A DNA stretch of 59,496 nucleotides from Rhodobacter sp. (GCA_027487575.1 JAIYDJ010000016.1:107868-167363), one strand, 5' to 3'; counted from the first letter of the stretch, positions 45,575 to 55,821 are shown. Made by a program: numbers and translations. The notes: generated by a model not told the origin, from the letters alone.

Positions 45575-46834
45575 TCAGCCCCCCGCCAAAAGCCGTCCCG
45601 ACCCTTGGCCGTCGATCCTGACATCGAGGATCGTTCCCTCGGGCTGGTCAGAGGCAAAGCTGACTTCGGTGAACTGTTCTGTCCGGCCAATCCGGGTACC
45701 TTCCGTCAGCACACGGTGACGGTGTCCGACCTGTGCCGCCAGATGCGCCTGCAATGCAACCTGCGCCGCAGCGCGCAGACGGGCGGCGCGGTCCTTGACC
45801 TGCGGTTTTGGCACTGCGGGCATGCGCGCCGCCGGAGTGCCTTGCCGTGGGCTGAACGGGAACACGTGCAGGAACGTCAGCCCGCAGTCCGCAATCAGAT
45901 CGACCGAGTGCTGGAACATTTCTTCCGTTTCGGTCGGAAACCCCGCGATCAGGTCCGCGCCGAACACGATGTCGGGGCGCAGCCGCCGCACCTCGGCACA
46001 GAACCGGATCGCGTCCTCGCGCAGATGACGCCGTTTCATCCGCTTCAGGATCAGATCATCGCCCGATTGCAGCGACAGGTGCAGATGCGGCATCAGGCGC
46101 GGTTCGGTCGCAATCGCGGTCATCAGCGCCTCGTCGACCTCGATCGAGTCGATGGATGATATCCGCAGGCGCGCCAGATCGGGCACCAGCCGCAGGATGC
46201 GCATCACCAGATCGCCCAGCCGGGGCAGGCCGGGCAGGTCTGCGCCCCAGCTCGTCAGGTCGACCCCGGTCAGGACGACTTCCAGAAAACCCTTGTCCAC
46301 CAGACGCTTGATCTGCTCCACCACCACGCCCGCGGGCACCGACCGCGAATTGCCGCGGCCATAGGGGATGATGCAGAAGGTGCATCGGTGGTCGCAGCCG
46401 TTCTGCACCTGCACATAGGCGCGATGGCGACCAAAGCCGTCGATCAGATGCCCTGCCGTTTCGCGCACCGACAGGATGTCATCGACCTGCACCCGTTCTG
46501 TCGGCCCGATCAGGTCGGGAACCGCCAGCGCAGCCCAGGTTTCCGGTTTCATCTTTTCGGTGTTGCCGATCACGCGGCTGACTTCCGGCATTGCTGCAAA
46601 AGTGGCGGGTTCGGTTTGGGCCGCGCAACCGGTCACGATGATCTGCACGCCCGGATTGTCGGCTGCAAGGCGGCGGATGTCCTGCCGGGCCTTGCGCACC
46701 GCCTCGGCCGTCACAGCGCAAGTGTTGACGATAACGGCATTTTCCAGCCCGGCGGCGGCGGCAAGTTCGCGCATCGCCTCGGATTCATAGGCGTTCAGAC
46801 GGCAGCCATGCGTTGCAAAGACAGGGGTGTTCAT
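45575..46834 (-). CDS. mtaB: tRNA t6A37 methylthiotransferase MtaB
   Basis: MtaB converts t6A37 to ms2t6A37 in tRNAs using SAM and an auxiliary iron-sulfur cluster. The 419-residue radical SAM protein has an N-terminal MTTase domain with cysteines in [25 protein letters not shown] and IIVTGCAAQ, a radical SAM motif [19 protein letters not shown] and a C-terminal TRAM-like domain (about residues 355-419). Its substrate is the product of the TsaD/TsaE pathway, both encoded in this window. The start overlaps the dapF stop by 4 bases. Confidence 0.93.
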   Translation of the reverse strand: MNTPVFATHGCRLNAYESEAMRELAAAAGLENAVIVNTCAVTAEAVRKARQDIRRLAADNPGVQIIVTGCAAQTEPATFAAMPEVSRVIGNTEKMKPETWAALAVPDLIGPTERVQVDDILSVRETAGHLIDGFGRHRAYVQVQNGCDHRCTFCIIPYGRGNSRSVPAGVVVEQIKRLVDKGFLEVVLTGVDLTSWGADLPGLPRLGDLVMRILRLVPDLARLRISSIDSIEVDEALMTAIATEPRLMPHLHLSLQSGDDLILKRMKRRHLREDAIRFCAEVRRLRPDIVFGADLIAGFPTETEEMFQHSVDLIADCGLTFLHVFPFSPRQGTPAARMPAVPKPQVKDRAARLRAAAQVALQAHLAAQVGHRHRVLTEGTRIGRTEQFTEVSFASDQPEGTILDVRIDGQGSGRLLAGG

Positions 46835-47667
46835 TTGTTTTGGGCCAGCGTTTCGGCGGTAAGCCAACCGTCGAACACCCGCTGAACCGGACCGGTCAGC
46901 CACACGCCATCATCGCGCCAGTTGACACGCAATATGCCGCCGTCCATCACCAGCGCCACCTGACGGCCGGTCAGCCCGCGCAGATGAGCAGCCACAGCCG
47001 TTGCACAGGCCCCCGAACCGCAGGCGAGCGTCACGCCCGCGCCACGTTCCCACACGCGCATCCGCAGCGTATCGGCCGAAAGCACCGAAGCGAATTCGAC
47101 ATTGGTCCGTTGCGGGAAAAGCGGGTTGGTTTCGTAGTCAGGGCCGGACCCTTGCGGATCGATCGTTTCCGCATCGTCAACGAACAAGACGCAGTGCGGA
47201 TTTCCCATGCCGACAGTCACCGGATCGCCCGGCAGGGGCAGGTGCATCAGGTCCACCGGGTGCGCCAGCGGCACTTCGGCCCAGTCGCGCTGCGGATGGC
47301 CCATGTTGACCCAGACTGCGCCGTCCGCGTGCCGAACGGCCCGCAGAAGCCCGCGTTCGGTGCGGATCGACAATGCAGGCGCGTCGCGTTCGCGCAGCAC
47401 CAGATCGGCGATGCAGCGGGTCGCGTTGCCGCAGGCCCCGGCCCGGCTGCCGTCACTGTTCCAGAAGTCTATCGCGATATCAGCGTCTTGCGCGGACCTG
47501 ATTTCGGCCAACTGGTCAAATCCCACACCGCGATGCCGGTCGCCCAGGGCGCGGGCCAGCGCAGGTGTGGTCACCGCTTCGCGCCCACGCGAGTCGATCA
47601 CCACGAAATCATTGCCCGCTCCATGCATCTTGATGAAGCCGAGGCCGGCGTGCGCATCTTCGGTCAT
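46831..47667 (-). CDS. dapF: Diaminopimelate epimerase
   Basis: DapF interconverts LL- and meso-diaminopimelate for lysine and peptidoglycan. The 278-residue protein has [14 protein letters not shown] and the two catalytic cysteine motifs, [20 protein letters not shown] and [15 protein letters not shown]. The start [16 protein letters not shown] at 47667 is preferred because upstream in-frame sequence looks non-coding. mtaB is coupled downstream by ATGA. Confidence 0.95.
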   Translation of the reverse strand: MTEDAHAGLGFIKMHGAGNDFVVIDSRGREAVTTPALARALGDRHRGVGFDQLAEIRSAQDADIAIDFWNSDGSRAGACGNATRCIADLVLRERDAPALSIRTERGLLRAVRHADGAVWVNMGHPQRDWAEVPLAHPVDLMHLPLPGDPVTVGMGNPHCVLFVDDAETIDPQGSGPDYETNPLFPQRTNVEFASVLSADTLRMRVWERGAGVTLACGSGACATAVAAHLRGLTGRQVALVMDGGILRVNWRDDGVWLTGPVQRVFDGWLTAETLAQNK

Positions 47668-47861
47668 GCCGCGCGATATACGGCAGCGGCGGCGAATTTG
47701 CCAGCCGTCTTGCTTTTGCCCTTGACCCCTGACGGCAACCCCCATAATCAGCGCCCCTGTCGTGGAGCATTGCCTTGCCAGCCCGCCAACGGGATGAAAG
47801 GTGATTTCAGGAAAGCCGGAACCCTCTGGCAAGATTGAAAAATGGCCGCTGCGATTGGTGA

Positions 47862-47938
47862 GGGCGGGTAGCTCAGTTGGTTAGAGCACGTGACTTTTAA
47901 TCATGGGGTCGGGGGTTCGAATCCCCCCCCGCTCACCA
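47862..47938 (+). tRNA. tRNA-Lys (UUU anticodon)
   Basis: A 77-nt cloverleaf including the encoded CCA: acceptor GGGCGGG pairs with CCCGCTC with one G-U, the anticodon arm is CGTGA-CTTTTAA-TCATG with anticodon TTT, and the T arm is GGGGG-TTCGAAT-CCCCC. A strong terminator follows at 47952. Confidence 0.95.
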
Positions 47939-47951
47939 CTTTTCGCTCAAC

Positions 47952-47976
47952 GGCCCACCTTTTGGTGGGCCTTTTT
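47952..47976 (+). terminator. Rho-independent terminator of tRNA-Lys
   Basis: An eight-base-pair stem GGCCCACC/GGTGGGCC with a TTTT loop is followed by five T residues, 14 bases after the tRNA 3' end. Confidence 0.9.
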
Positions 47977-48043
47977 CGTTCCGCAACTATACATGGTAGC
48001 CGGTTTGCGGCATCAAGAGGAAAAGTCGGAAAGGACTTCGTCC

Positions 48044-48790
48044 ATGGCAGACCCCCGTGCCCCCAGACTGGCCGTTCTGATCGATGCCGACAATGTGCCC
48101 GCAGGCTATGCCGAGGCGATCTTTGAAGAGATTGCCGCCTTGGGCGAGGCTTCGGTGCGGCGTATCTATGGCGACTGGTCGGCAACGCGGCTGAACGCCT
48201 GGGCCAAGAAGGTGGCGGCGTTGGGGCTGGTGGCGGATCAGCAGTTTTCCAACACGAAAGGCAAGAATGCCAGTGACATAGGCCTTGTCATTGCCGCGAT
48301 GGATTTCCTGCATTCGGGGTTGTTCGACGGGTTTGTGCTGGTCAGTTCGGACAGCGACTTCACCCGGTTGGCGGCACGCATCCGCGAACAGGGGCTGGAT
48401 GTCTACGGAATCGGCGAGAAGAAGACGCCCGAAGCATTCAGAATGGCCTGCAAGCGGTTCATTTATGTCGAGAATCTGGGTGTGGCGGAAGAGCCGGCGC
48501 CAAAGGCCGTGAAGGCGGACACCCCGGAAGAACCGCTGCCGAAACCGGGAGCCAAGGAGCCGCCGGCGAAGGCCATTCCGCTGATCATCGCGGCGATGCG
48601 GGCGATTGATCCGGAAGGGGAGTGGTATTCGCTGGGGCAGGTCGGCCAGTACATCACGCAGGCAAATCCGGATTTCGATACAAGGACTTATGGCGCACCC
48701 AAGCTTTCGGACCTTGTCCGCAAGATCAGCAGCCGGTTCGAGGTGAAGCCCGGCCCGGGCGGGCAGTTGCTGGCGCGCGACGTGGCTTGA
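48044..48790 (+). CDS. NYN-domain (LabA/DUF88) putative ribonuclease with C-terminal OST-HTH/LOTUS domain
   Basis: A 248-residue two-domain protein. Residues about 8-150 are a PIN-like NYN nuclease with the acidic sites LIDADNVPAGY, GKNASDIGLVIAAMDFLH and FVLVSSDSDFTRLAARI. After a Pro/Lys linker, residues about 180-248 match the LOTUS/OST-HTH fold (AMRAIDPEGEWYSLGQVGQY, KLSDLVRKISSRFEVK), which binds RNA. The pair suggests an RNA-processing enzyme. It stands alone between tRNA-Lys and the LLM oxidoreductase. ATG 48044 (MADPRAPRLAVLID) is the start. Confidence 0.88.
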   Translation: MADPRAPRLAVLIDADNVPAGYAEAIFEEIAALGEASVRRIYGDWSATRLNAWAKKVAALGLVADQQFSNTKGKNASDIGLVIAAMDFLHSGLFDGFVLVSSDSDFTRLAARIREQGLDVYGIGEKKTPEAFRMACKRFIYVENLGVAEEPAPKAVKADTPEEPLPKPGAKEPPAKAIPLIIAAMRAIDPEGEWYSLGQVGQYITQANPDFDTRTYGAPKLSDLVRKISSRFEVKPGPGGQLLARDVA

Positions 48791-49003
48791 CCCACCCGTC
48801 AAGGTTCAATTGCACAGGGCCTTGTCGCTGCAAGGCGGCGTCGGGTTTGCGTCGGTAAAACGTATGGCGAACGTATGGCTTGCGTCATGACGTGGCCCTA
48901 TGGCCCGGTTGTGCATCTGCGCACCCTTCGGCTGCCATTGAGCGGGCTTTCGGTATAGACTGCGCGTACCTATCTTGGCGGCCAAGGCAGCAGGAGAGCG
49001 AGC

Positions 49004-50044
49004 ATGATCGAACTTGGACTGGATACCTTTGGCGACGTCACCCTGGGGGCCGATGGCCAGCCCAAACCGATGGATCAGGTGCTGCGCGATGTGGTCGAAG
49101 AGGCGGTGCTGGCCGATCAGGTCGGCGTAAGCTTCATCGGGCTGGGCGAGCATCACCGGGCGGACTTTGCCATTTCCGCCCCCGAGATGGTGCTGGCGGC
49201 GATTGCCGGGCGCACGTCGAGGATCAGGCTGGGCACGGCTGTGACGGTTCTGTCATCGGATGACCCGGTGCGGGTGTTCCAGCGGTTTTCGACGCTGAAC
49301 GCCGTGTCGAACGGCCGGGCAGAGGTCATTCTGGGCCGGGGGTCGTTCACCGAAAGCTATGCGCTGTTCGGATACGACATGGACGATTACGAACGCCTGT
49401 TCGAAGAAAAACTGGATCTGTTCGCGCGGCTGGTCCGCGAGCCAAAGGTGACATGGTCGGGGGAAACCCGGTCGGGGCTGACCGATACCGTGGTCTATCC
49501 GCCGCTGGGGCCTCAGGGTCTGACCACCTGGGTTGGCGTGGGCGGCAGCCCGGAGTCGGTGGTGCGTGTGGTGCGGCAGGACCTGCAACTGATGCTGGCC
49601 ATCATCGGCGGCGATCCGCGCCGGTTTGTGCCTTACGTCGACCTCTATCACCGCGCGGTCAAACAGTTGGGGCGGCAGGCGCGGCCCATCGGCATCCATT
49701 CCCCCGGTCACGTCGCGGAAACCGACGAGTTGGCGCGCGAACAGCTTTGGCCGCATTACCGCGAGATGTTCGGGCGGCTGGGGCGCGAACGGGGTTGGCC
49801 GCCGGTCACCAAGGATAAGTATCTGGCCGAGGTGGAGCATGGCAGCCTGTACGTCGGATCACCTGACACGGTGGCGCGCAAGATCGCCGCAGCCGTGACG
49901 GCGCTGGGCGTGCAGCGGTTCGACATGAAGTATTCCACCGGTCCGATGCCGCATGGCCAGTTGCTGGACGGCATCCGGCTTTATGGCGAAAAGGTCATTC
50001 CGATGGTGCAGGAGATGGTCGCCAAGGCGGTGGTGGCCGCCTGA
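49004..50044 (+). CDS. LLM-class flavin-dependent oxidoreductase
   Basis: A 346-residue bacterial luciferase-like monooxygenase (alkanal-type group 3). Features are LGLDTFGDVTLGADG, GLGEHHRADFAISAPEMVLA, VTVLSSDDPVRVFQRFSTLN and VILGRGSFTESYALFGYD, and a C-terminal segment GSLYVGSPDTVARKIAAAVT. It would use reduced FMN; the substrate is unknown. AGGAG is seven bases before the ATG. It converges on pyrF with two bases between the stops, so transcripts probably overlap. Confidence 0.9.
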   Translation: MIELGLDTFGDVTLGADGQPKPMDQVLRDVVEEAVLADQVGVSFIGLGEHHRADFAISAPEMVLAAIAGRTSRIRLGTAVTVLSSDDPVRVFQRFSTLNAVSNGRAEVILGRGSFTESYALFGYDMDDYERLFEEKLDLFARLVREPKVTWSGETRSGLTDTVVYPPLGPQGLTTWVGVGGSPESVVRVVRQDLQLMLAIIGGDPRRFVPYVDLYHRAVKQLGRQARPIGIHSPGHVAETDELAREQLWPHYREMFGRLGRERGWPPVTKDKYLAEVEHGSLYVGSPDTVARKIAAAVTALGVQRFDMKYSTGPMPHGQLLDGIRLYGEKVIPMVQEMVAKAVVAA

Positions 50045-50046
50045 GG

Positions 50047-50733
50047 TCAGGGCAGGCTGGCAAGGATCGCCCGGGCGGCGGCGACGGGGTCTGTTGCGGC
50101 CCAGATCGGGCGCCCGACCACGATATGGTCTGCGCCGCTGGAAAGGGCCTCGGCCGGAGTGGCCGTGCGTTTCTGATCCCCGGCCGCCGATCCGGCCGGG
50201 CGCACACCGGGGGTGACGATCAGCTTTCCCCGCGCCTGCGGCAAAGCGCGGATCGCGGCGGCCTCTTGCGGCGAGGCTATGACACCATCGGCCCCGGCAT
50301 CGAGCGCGCGTGCAGCACGTTCCAGCGTGATGTCGGCAAGGTCGCCCGGACGGATCAGGTTGGCGTCCAGATCGGCGCGGTCGAGCGAGGTCAGCACGGT
50401 GACCGCGAGGATTTTCAGGTTCGAGCCTGCTTTGCCGGTGGCGGCGGCGGCCACGACCTGCGGGTCGCCGTGGACGGTCAGAAAGTCGAGATCGTACTGC
50501 GCAAGGCCGCGCACGGCGGCCTCGACCGTCGCGCCGATGTCGAACAGCTTCATGTCCAGAAAGATGCGCTTGCCGTATTCACCCTTCAATTCGTTGGCCA
50601 GCGCCAGACCTCCACCGGTCAGCATGCCGAGCCCGATCTTGTAGAAACCGACCGAACCGCCCAGCCGCGCGGCAAGGTCCAGCCCCTGCACGATGTTCGG
50701 CACATCCAGTGCGACGATCAGGCGGTCATCCAT
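50047..50733 (-). CDS. pyrF: Orotidine 5'-phosphate decarboxylase
   Basis: PyrF decarboxylates OMP to UMP, the last step of pyrimidine synthesis. The 228-residue TIM-barrel protein has LIVALDVPNIVQGLDLAAR, IFLDMKLFDIGATVEAAVRG (the KxFDI equivalent of the DxKxxD catalytic site), the phosphate loop LIVTPGVRPAGSAAGDQKR and DHIVVGRPIW. The start at 50733 gives MDDRLIVALD; the upstream frame is open but looks like shadow sequence. Confidence 0.95.
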   Translation of the reverse strand: MDDRLIVALDVPNIVQGLDLAARLGGSVGFYKIGLGMLTGGGLALANELKGEYGKRIFLDMKLFDIGATVEAAVRGLAQYDLDFLTVHGDPQVVAAAATGKAGSNLKILAVTVLTSLDRADLDANLIRPGDLADITLERAARALDAGADGVIASPQEAAAIRALPQARGKLIVTPGVRPAGSAAGDQKRTATPAEALSSGADHIVVGRPIWAATDPVAAARAILASLP

Positions 50734-50850
50734 GGCACGCTCCTTTTTCCGGGCGTGATGAGCGGGGCGGGGCGGCGTGTCAAGCGACAGGTTCCTTGAC
50801 AGGACGCGGGCTTTGCCGTGACTCTGCGCGAAAACACGGGGCGCGCAGGC

Positions 50851-51621
50851 ATGGACATCAACCTTACATTCGAGCGGCCCGAGGACGGCCCGAAAAGCGG
50901 CCCGGTGACAGTTGGCTGGTTCCTGACGTCGGACAAGGGGGCGGTGCTGTACGACGCGCCCGAACGGTTGATCTTTCGGCAGACCAACAAGGCCCATGCG
51001 AAAAGCGCCAGCCGCTGCCCGGCGGTGATCCAGATGGAAAGCCGGTATTTCGTGGTGAAATGTCCGTTCGACATCCATGTGGGCTTTGGCAGGGACGACA
51101 AGGGCAAGGCGCATCTGATCAACCGCGCCGGGGTGGGGTCCACGATCCGGGGCAACAAACTGGGCGAGGTTCTGACGCTGGTGTCAGAGGTGGAGTGGCG
51201 CTATCCGGACCGCCCGACGGTGCAGTTGAGCCTGCCCTACTGCTTCATCGCGGACGAACTGGTGTATCTGACGCAGACCGGCACCTTCGCGCATTACCGG
51301 CCCGATCCGCTGCCCGGCACGATCTTTGGCGGTCGGTTCCCGCTGAACGTCTGGCCGAGGCCGATCATGTGGGCGTTCGAATGGCACGAGCCTGCGAAGG
51401 ATATTGTGCTGAAGCGGGGCGAGCCGCTGTTCTACGTGCAGTTCGAGGCCGAGGGGCCGGACCGCCCGGTGCAGGTGGTCGAAGCGGAACGGACGGCGGA
51501 CCTTGCGCGCTATATCGAGCAGATCGGCGGGGTGGTGAACTATGTCAACCAGACCTTCGGCCTGTTCAAAGCGGCCGAGGCGATGCGGCCTGCCAAGCTG
51601 TTGGTGCCGAAAGTCAAGTAG
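50851..51621 (+). CDS. Conserved hypothetical protein of unknown function
   Basis: A 256-residue protein that I do not recognise. The middle part reads FERPEDGPKSGPVTVGWFLT, and SLPYCFIADELVYLTQTGTF and EPLFYVQFEAEGPDRPVQVV follow. The many Tyr, Phe and Trp residues suggest a compact beta-rich fold. There is no signal peptide or membrane segment. GTG 50818 is in frame, but ATG 50851 is preferred. It is divergent from pyrF and its stop codon lies inside a palindromic hairpin (51618-51645). Confidence 0.6.
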   Translation: MDINLTFERPEDGPKSGPVTVGWFLTSDKGAVLYDAPERLIFRQTNKAHAKSASRCPAVIQMESRYFVVKCPFDIHVGFGRDDKGKAHLINRAGVGSTIRGNKLGEVLTLVSEVEWRYPDRPTVQLSLPYCFIADELVYLTQTGTFAHYRPDPLPGTIFGGRFPLNVWPRPIMWAFEWHEPAKDIVLKRGEPLFYVQFEAEGPDRPVQVVEAERTADLARYIEQIGGVVNYVNQTFGLFKAAEAMRPAKLLVPKVK

Positions 51622-51645
51622 GATGGGCAGTATTGCCCATCCTAC
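51618..51645. repeat. Perfect 12-bp palindromic hairpin, REP-like
   Basis: GTAGGATGGGCA is followed by a GTAT loop and the exact complement, giving a twelve-base-pair stem. The GTAG opening and the size resemble REP/RAYT-type elements, and it might also act as a transcription attenuator between the two genes it separates. I saw no second copy in the window. Confidence 0.6.
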
Positions 51646-51656
51646 AGGGAGATCGA

Positions 51657-52475
51657 ATGAGTTCGTTGGAAATCTATGACGTTGCAACCGGGAAGACGCG
51701 GGTCGTCCTGCAGGTGGACGCGCGGATCGAGGCGCCGAACTGGGACCCTTCGGGCGAGACGTTGCTGGTCAACGGGGGCGGGCGGCTGTTCCGGGTGCCG
51801 CTGGCAAAACCCGAACTGGTGGCGGTGGACACCGGGTTTGCCGACCGGTGCAACAATGACCACGGGATCAGTCCGGACGGCAAGTGGGTTGTGATGTCAC
51901 ATCACCGGGGCAAGGGCAGCGAGATGTTCCTGATGCCTGCGGGCGGCGGGGTGCCGGTGCTGATCAGCCCCGATGCGCCAAGCTGGTGGCACGGCTGGTC
52001 GCCCGACGGGACGCGGCTGGCCTATGTCGCGGCGCGGGGTGGCAGCCGGGTGATCGACGTCTACACGATGCCGGTGGCGGGCGGGGCCGAGACGCGGCTG
52101 ACGTTCGGCGAGGGCCACTGCGATGGGCCGGATTATTCGGCCGACGGCAGCCGCATCTACTACAACTGCGACCGGGACGGGCATGCGCAAATCTGGGTGA
52201 TGCAGGCGGACGGCTCGGGGCAGCGCAAGCTGTTTGCCGACGATTGCGTCAACTGGTTTCCGCATCCGTCGCCGTGCGGGCGCTGGCTGGTGTATCTGGC
52301 TTATCCGCCGGGAACGGTCGGTCATCCGGCGGACCTGCCGGTTGCGCTGTGCCTGTGCGACCCCGAAGGCGGGGGACGGCGAAGGGTGCTGGAGTTCATC
52401 GGCGGCCAGGGGACGATGAACGTGCCGAACTGGGCACCCGATGGGTCGGCCTTTGCGTTCGTGCGGTACGGCTGA
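51657..52475 (+). CDS. TolB-like WD40/PD40 beta-propeller protein
   Basis: A 272-residue protein made of repeated blades of the TolB/PD40 type: APNWDPSGETLLVNGGGRLF, HGISPDGKWVVMSHH, HGWSPDGTRLAYVAARGG, PDYSADGSRIYYNCDRDGHA and PNWAPDGSAFAFVRYG. There is no signal peptide, so it is probably cytoplasmic and not a component of the Tol-Pal system. The start at 51657 follows AGGGAGA directly. It lies downstream of a palindromic hairpin after the hypothetical gene and may be cotranscribed with it. Confidence 0.85.
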   Translation: MSSLEIYDVATGKTRVVLQVDARIEAPNWDPSGETLLVNGGGRLFRVPLAKPELVAVDTGFADRCNNDHGISPDGKWVVMSHHRGKGSEMFLMPAGGGVPVLISPDAPSWWHGWSPDGTRLAYVAARGGSRVIDVYTMPVAGGAETRLTFGEGHCDGPDYSADGSRIYYNCDRDGHAQIWVMQADGSGQRKLFADDCVNWFPHPSPCGRWLVYLAYPPGTVGHPADLPVALCLCDPEGGGRRRVLEFIGGQGTMNVPNWAPDGSAFAFVRYG

Positions 52476-52480
52476 CTGCC

Positions 52481-52855
52481 TCAGACCGAGGCGGTCAACG
52501 GGGGCGGGATCAGCAAGCGTCGGGGATCGCCCCAGATGGACACATGCACTTCGGGTTCCGGCCCCAGATGTTCGGGCGTCAGGCCCACGATGCGGATGCG
52601 GAAGGGTTGCCCGGCCAGCAGGGCAGGGGCGATCAGGCTGGCCGCGCCCGGTGTCAGCAGGCCCAGCAGACGCATCGGCCGGTGCGGAAACAGCCCCAGG
52701 AAATTGCGGCGCACGGCGGCATAGATGCCCACATTGGCGTCGGGAAGCAGCGCGGCCTCGGCGCTGTCCCCGATCGACAGGCCGGCCTGCGCGACATGCA
52801 CCTGCAGACCCACAAGGGGCGTCATCGACAGAATGGGCTGCATGGGATCGCGCAT
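52481..52855 (-). CDS. Small protein with a HIRAN-like domain pattern
   Basis: A 124-residue protein. The segment TPLVGLQVHVA, then AALLPDANVGIYAAVRRN, then RLLGLLTPGAASLIAPALLA with GQPFRIRIVG, follows the spacing of HIRAN domains, which bind single-stranded or damaged DNA ends. The match is by pattern only and needs a profile search. The start at 52855 has AAGGCGG upstream; longer in-frame readings to 53146 would overlap the clpB start. It is convergent with the propeller gene. Confidence 0.5.
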   Translation of the reverse strand: MRDPMQPILSMTPLVGLQVHVAQAGLSIGDSAEAALLPDANVGIYAAVRRNFLGLFPHRPMRLLGLLTPGAASLIAPALLAGQPFRIRIVGLTPEHLGPEPEVHVSIWGDPRRLLIPPPLTASV

Positions 52856-53009
52856 CGGACCGCCTTTTGATTGTCGGCGGACCGTGACCGCGGGGATCGG
52901 GTGCTGCAAGCGGGCCGTGCCCGCGCGGGCCGGATGCCGCGCACGGAAAGGCGCGCGGTCGGCGGATTTGCGTCGGGGCGGAAAAATCGCAGCGGCGGGC
53001 TGTTGCAAT

Positions 53010-53040
53010 CTTGCATCAGGCGTCTGGCTTGCCCAAGTTA
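53010..53040 (+). promoter_or_regulatory. Possible heat-shock (RpoH) promoter of clpB
   Basis: CTTGCA followed about sixteen bases later by CCCAAGTTA lies some 65 bases upstream of clpB. It resembles the CTTG...CC-AT-rich layout of alphaproteobacterial RpoH promoters, but the -10 half is weak. Confidence 0.3.
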
Positions 53041-53105
53041 AGGGCGGGCTTCGGATTTGCGTGCCATGACGGGCGCAGGCGAGGTGCCGGAAAAGGAGTA
53101 GACCG

Positions 53106-55718
53106 ATGAATTTGGAAAAGTTCACGGAGCGGTCACGCGGGTTCATTCAGGCGGCGCAGACCATCGCGATGCGGGAAAGCCATCAGAGGCTCGCCCCCGA
53201 ACATCTGCTGAAAGCCGTTATGGATGACGATCAGGGTCTGGCGGCAAACCTGATTCGGCGCGCCGGGGGGGAACCCGCGCGCGTGGTCGAGGCTTTGGCG
53301 CTGTCGATGGGCAAGCTGCCGAAGGTCACCGGCGATGCGCAGCCGTTCATGGACCCGGGTCTGGTCAAGGTGCTGGACGAGGCCGAGAAGGTGGCCAAGA
53401 AGGCCGGGGATTCGTTCGTTCCGGTAGAGCGGATTCTGATGGCGATGTGCATGGTGCCCAGCAAGGCCAAGGACGCGCTGGATGCCGGGGCGGTCAAGGC
53501 GCAGAATCTGAACACCGCAATCAACGACATCCGCAAGGGGCGGACGGCCGATTCAGCCTCGGCGGAAGAAAGCTATGACGCGCTGAAGAAATACGCCCGC
53601 GATCTGACCGAGGCTGCGGCCGAGGGCAAGATCGACCCGATCATCGGGCGGGATGAAGAGATCCGGCGCGCGATGCAGGTGCTGTCGCGGCGCACCAAGA
53701 ACAATCCGGTGCTGATCGGCGAGCCGGGCGTTGGCAAGACAGCGATTGCCGAAGGGCTGGCGCTGCGCATTGTCAGCGGGGATGTGCCCGAATCGCTGCG
53801 CAACAAGAAGCTGATGGCGCTGGACATGGGCGCGCTGATTGCCGGGGCCAAGTATCGCGGCGAGTTCGAAGAGCGGCTGAAGGCGGTTCTGAACGAGGTG
53901 ACGCAAGGCGCGGGCGAGATCATCCTGTTCATCGACGAAATGCACACGCTGGTCGGCGCGGGCAAGTCGGAAGGTGCGATGGACGCGGCCAACCTGATCA
54001 AGCCGGCGCTGGCGCGGGGCGAATTGCACTGCATCGGGGCAACGACGCTGGACGAATACCGCAAGCATGTCGAAAAGGACGCGGCGCTTGCGCGGCGGTT
54101 CCAGCCCGTGATGGTCAGCGAGCCGACTGTCGAGGATACGATCAGCATCCTGCGCGGCATCAAGGAAAAGTACGAGTTGCATCACGGCGTGCGGATTTCC
54201 GATAGCGCGCTGGTGGCGGCGGCGACGCTGTCGCACCGGTACATCACCGACCGGTTTCTGCCCGACAAGGCGATCGACCTGATGGACGAGGCGGCCAGCC
54301 GGTTGCGGATGGAGGTGGATTCGAAGCCGGAAGAACTGGACGCACTGGACCGGTCGATCCTGCAATTGCAGATCGAAGCCGAGGCGTTGAAGAAAGAGGA
54401 CGATGCGGCAAGCCGCGACCGGCTGGACAAGCTGGAAAAGGAACTGTCGGGCCTGATGGAGCGGTCGGCCGAGATGACAGCCAAGTGGCAATCCGAACGC
54501 GACAGTCTGGAGGCGGCGCGGACGCTGAAGGAAGACCTCGACAAGGCGCGGGCCGAGTTGGAGGTGGTCAAGCGCGAAGGCAATCTGGGCCGGGCCGGGG
54601 AACTGTCCTATGGCATCATCCCGGGGCTGGAAAAGAAGCTGACCGAGGCAGAGGCGCGTGATGGATCGGCCCTTGTCGCCGAAGCCGTGGGCCCCGAGCA
54701 GATTGCCGAAGTGGTGGAACGCTGGACGGGGATTCCCACCAGCCGGATGCTGGAAGGCGAGCGGGACAAGCTGCTGCGCATGGAAGAGGAGTTGGGCAAG
54801 CGGGTGATCGGGCAGAAGCAGGCCGTCACCGCGATATCCAACGCGGTGCGCCGCGCGCGGGCGGGGCTGAACGACGAGAACCGGCCGCTAGGCAGTTTCC
54901 TGTTCCTGGGGCCGACCGGGGTGGGCAAGACCGAGCTGACCAAGGCGGTTGCGGCCTATCTGTTCGATGACGACTCGGCGATGGTGCGGATCGACATGAG
55001 CGAGTTCATGGAGAAGCACGCGGTCAGCCGTCTGATCGGCGCCCCACCCGGTTATGTCGGGTATGACGAGGGCGGGGTGCTGACCGAAGCCGTGCGTCGC
55101 CGCCCCTATCAGGTGGTGCTGTTCGACGAGGTCGAAAAGGCGCATCCGGATGTCTTCAACGTGCTGTTGCAGGTGCTGGATGATGGCGTTCTGACCGACG
55201 GGCAGGGGCGCACGGTCGATTTCAAGCAGACACTGATCGTGCTGACCTCGAATCTCGGGGCCTATGCCTTGTCGCAATTGCCGGATGGCGCGGACCCGAC
55301 CGAAGCGCGGCGGCAGGTGATGAAGGCGGTGCGGGCGCATTTCCGCCCCGAATTCCTGAACCGGCTGGATGACCAGATCATCTTTGACCGCCTGGGGCGG
55401 CAGGACATGGCGGCGATCGTCGAGATTCAGCTGAAACGGCTGGAATCGCGGCTGGCGGGGCGCAAGATCGTTCTGGAATTGGACGAGGCGGCGAAGATCT
55501 GGCTGGCGGACGAAGGCTATGACCCCGTGTTCGGCGCGCGGCCGCTGAAGCGGGTGTTCCAGCGGCACTTGCAAGACCCGCTGGCGAGCATGATCCTGGC
55601 CGGCGATGTGATGGACGGGTCGACCGTGGTGATCAGCGCCGGGGTTGACGGGCTGATCATCGGGGACAGGGTCAGCGCATCGCGGCGCGAACGGCCACAG
55701 GATGCCGTGATTCACTGA
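53106..55718 (+). CDS. clpB: ClpB disaggregase
   Basis: ClpB resolubilises aggregated proteins together with DnaK. The 870-residue AAA+ protein has the N-terminal Clp domain (residues 1-150). NBD1 shows [20 protein letters not shown] (about 202-221) and [20 protein letters not shown]. The coiled-coil middle domain runs from about residue 400 to 525. NBD2 shows [20 protein letters not shown] (about 601-620) and [20 protein letters not shown]. The C-terminal [11 protein letters not shown] is normal. GGAG is positioned eight bases before the ATG. A heat-shock promoter is suspected upstream. Confidence 0.97.
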   Translation: MNLEKFTERSRGFIQAAQTIAMRESHQRLAPEHLLKAVMDDDQGLAANLIRRAGGEPARVVEALALSMGKLPKVTGDAQPFMDPGLVKVLDEAEKVAKKAGDSFVPVERILMAMCMVPSKAKDALDAGAVKAQNLNTAINDIRKGRTADSASAEESYDALKKYARDLTEAAAEGKIDPIIGRDEEIRRAMQVLSRRTKNNPVLIGEPGVGKTAIAEGLALRIVSGDVPESLRNKKLMALDMGALIAGAKYRGEFEERLKAVLNEVTQGAGEIILFIDEMHTLVGAGKSEGAMDAANLIKPALARGELHCIGATTLDEYRKHVEKDAALARRFQPVMVSEPTVEDTISILRGIKEKYELHHGVRISDSALVAAATLSHRYITDRFLPDKAIDLMDEAASRLRMEVDSKPEELDALDRSILQLQIEAEALKKEDDAASRDRLDKLEKELSGLMERSAEMTAKWQSERDSLEAARTLKEDLDKARAELEVVKREGNLGRAGELSYGIIPGLEKKLTEAEARDGSALVAEAVGPEQIAEVVERWTGIPTSRMLEGERDKLLRMEEELGKRVIGQKQAVTAISNAVRRARAGLNDENRPLGSFLFLGPTGVGKTELTKAVAAYLFDDDSAMVRIDMSEFMEKHAVSRLIGAPPGYVGYDEGGVLTEAVRRRPYQVVLFDEVEKAHPDVFNVLLQVLDDGVLTDGQGRTVDFKQTLIVLTSNLGAYALSQLPDGADPTEARRQVMKAVRAHFRPEFLNRLDDQIIFDRLGRQDMAAIVEIQLKRLESRLAGRKIVLELDEAAKIWLADEGYDPVFGARPLKRVFQRHLQDPLASMILAGDVMDGSTVVISAGVDGLIIGDRVSASRRERPQDAVIH

Positions 55719-55780
55719 GGCTGGGTGCACCCTGTTTCGACCTGCTGTCGGCTGTCATGCAGTCGGCGCAAACAGAAAAA

Positions 55781-55806
55781 CCCGCACCGGTGGTGCGGGT
55801 TTTTTT
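55781..55806. terminator. Bidirectional terminator after clpB
   Basis: An eight-base-pair stem CCCGCACC/GGTGCGGG with a three-base loop is flanked by five A residues before and six or more T residues after, so it can serve clpB and the converging YidB gene. Confidence 0.9.
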
Positions 55807-55821
55807 GATCTGCGGGACGCG

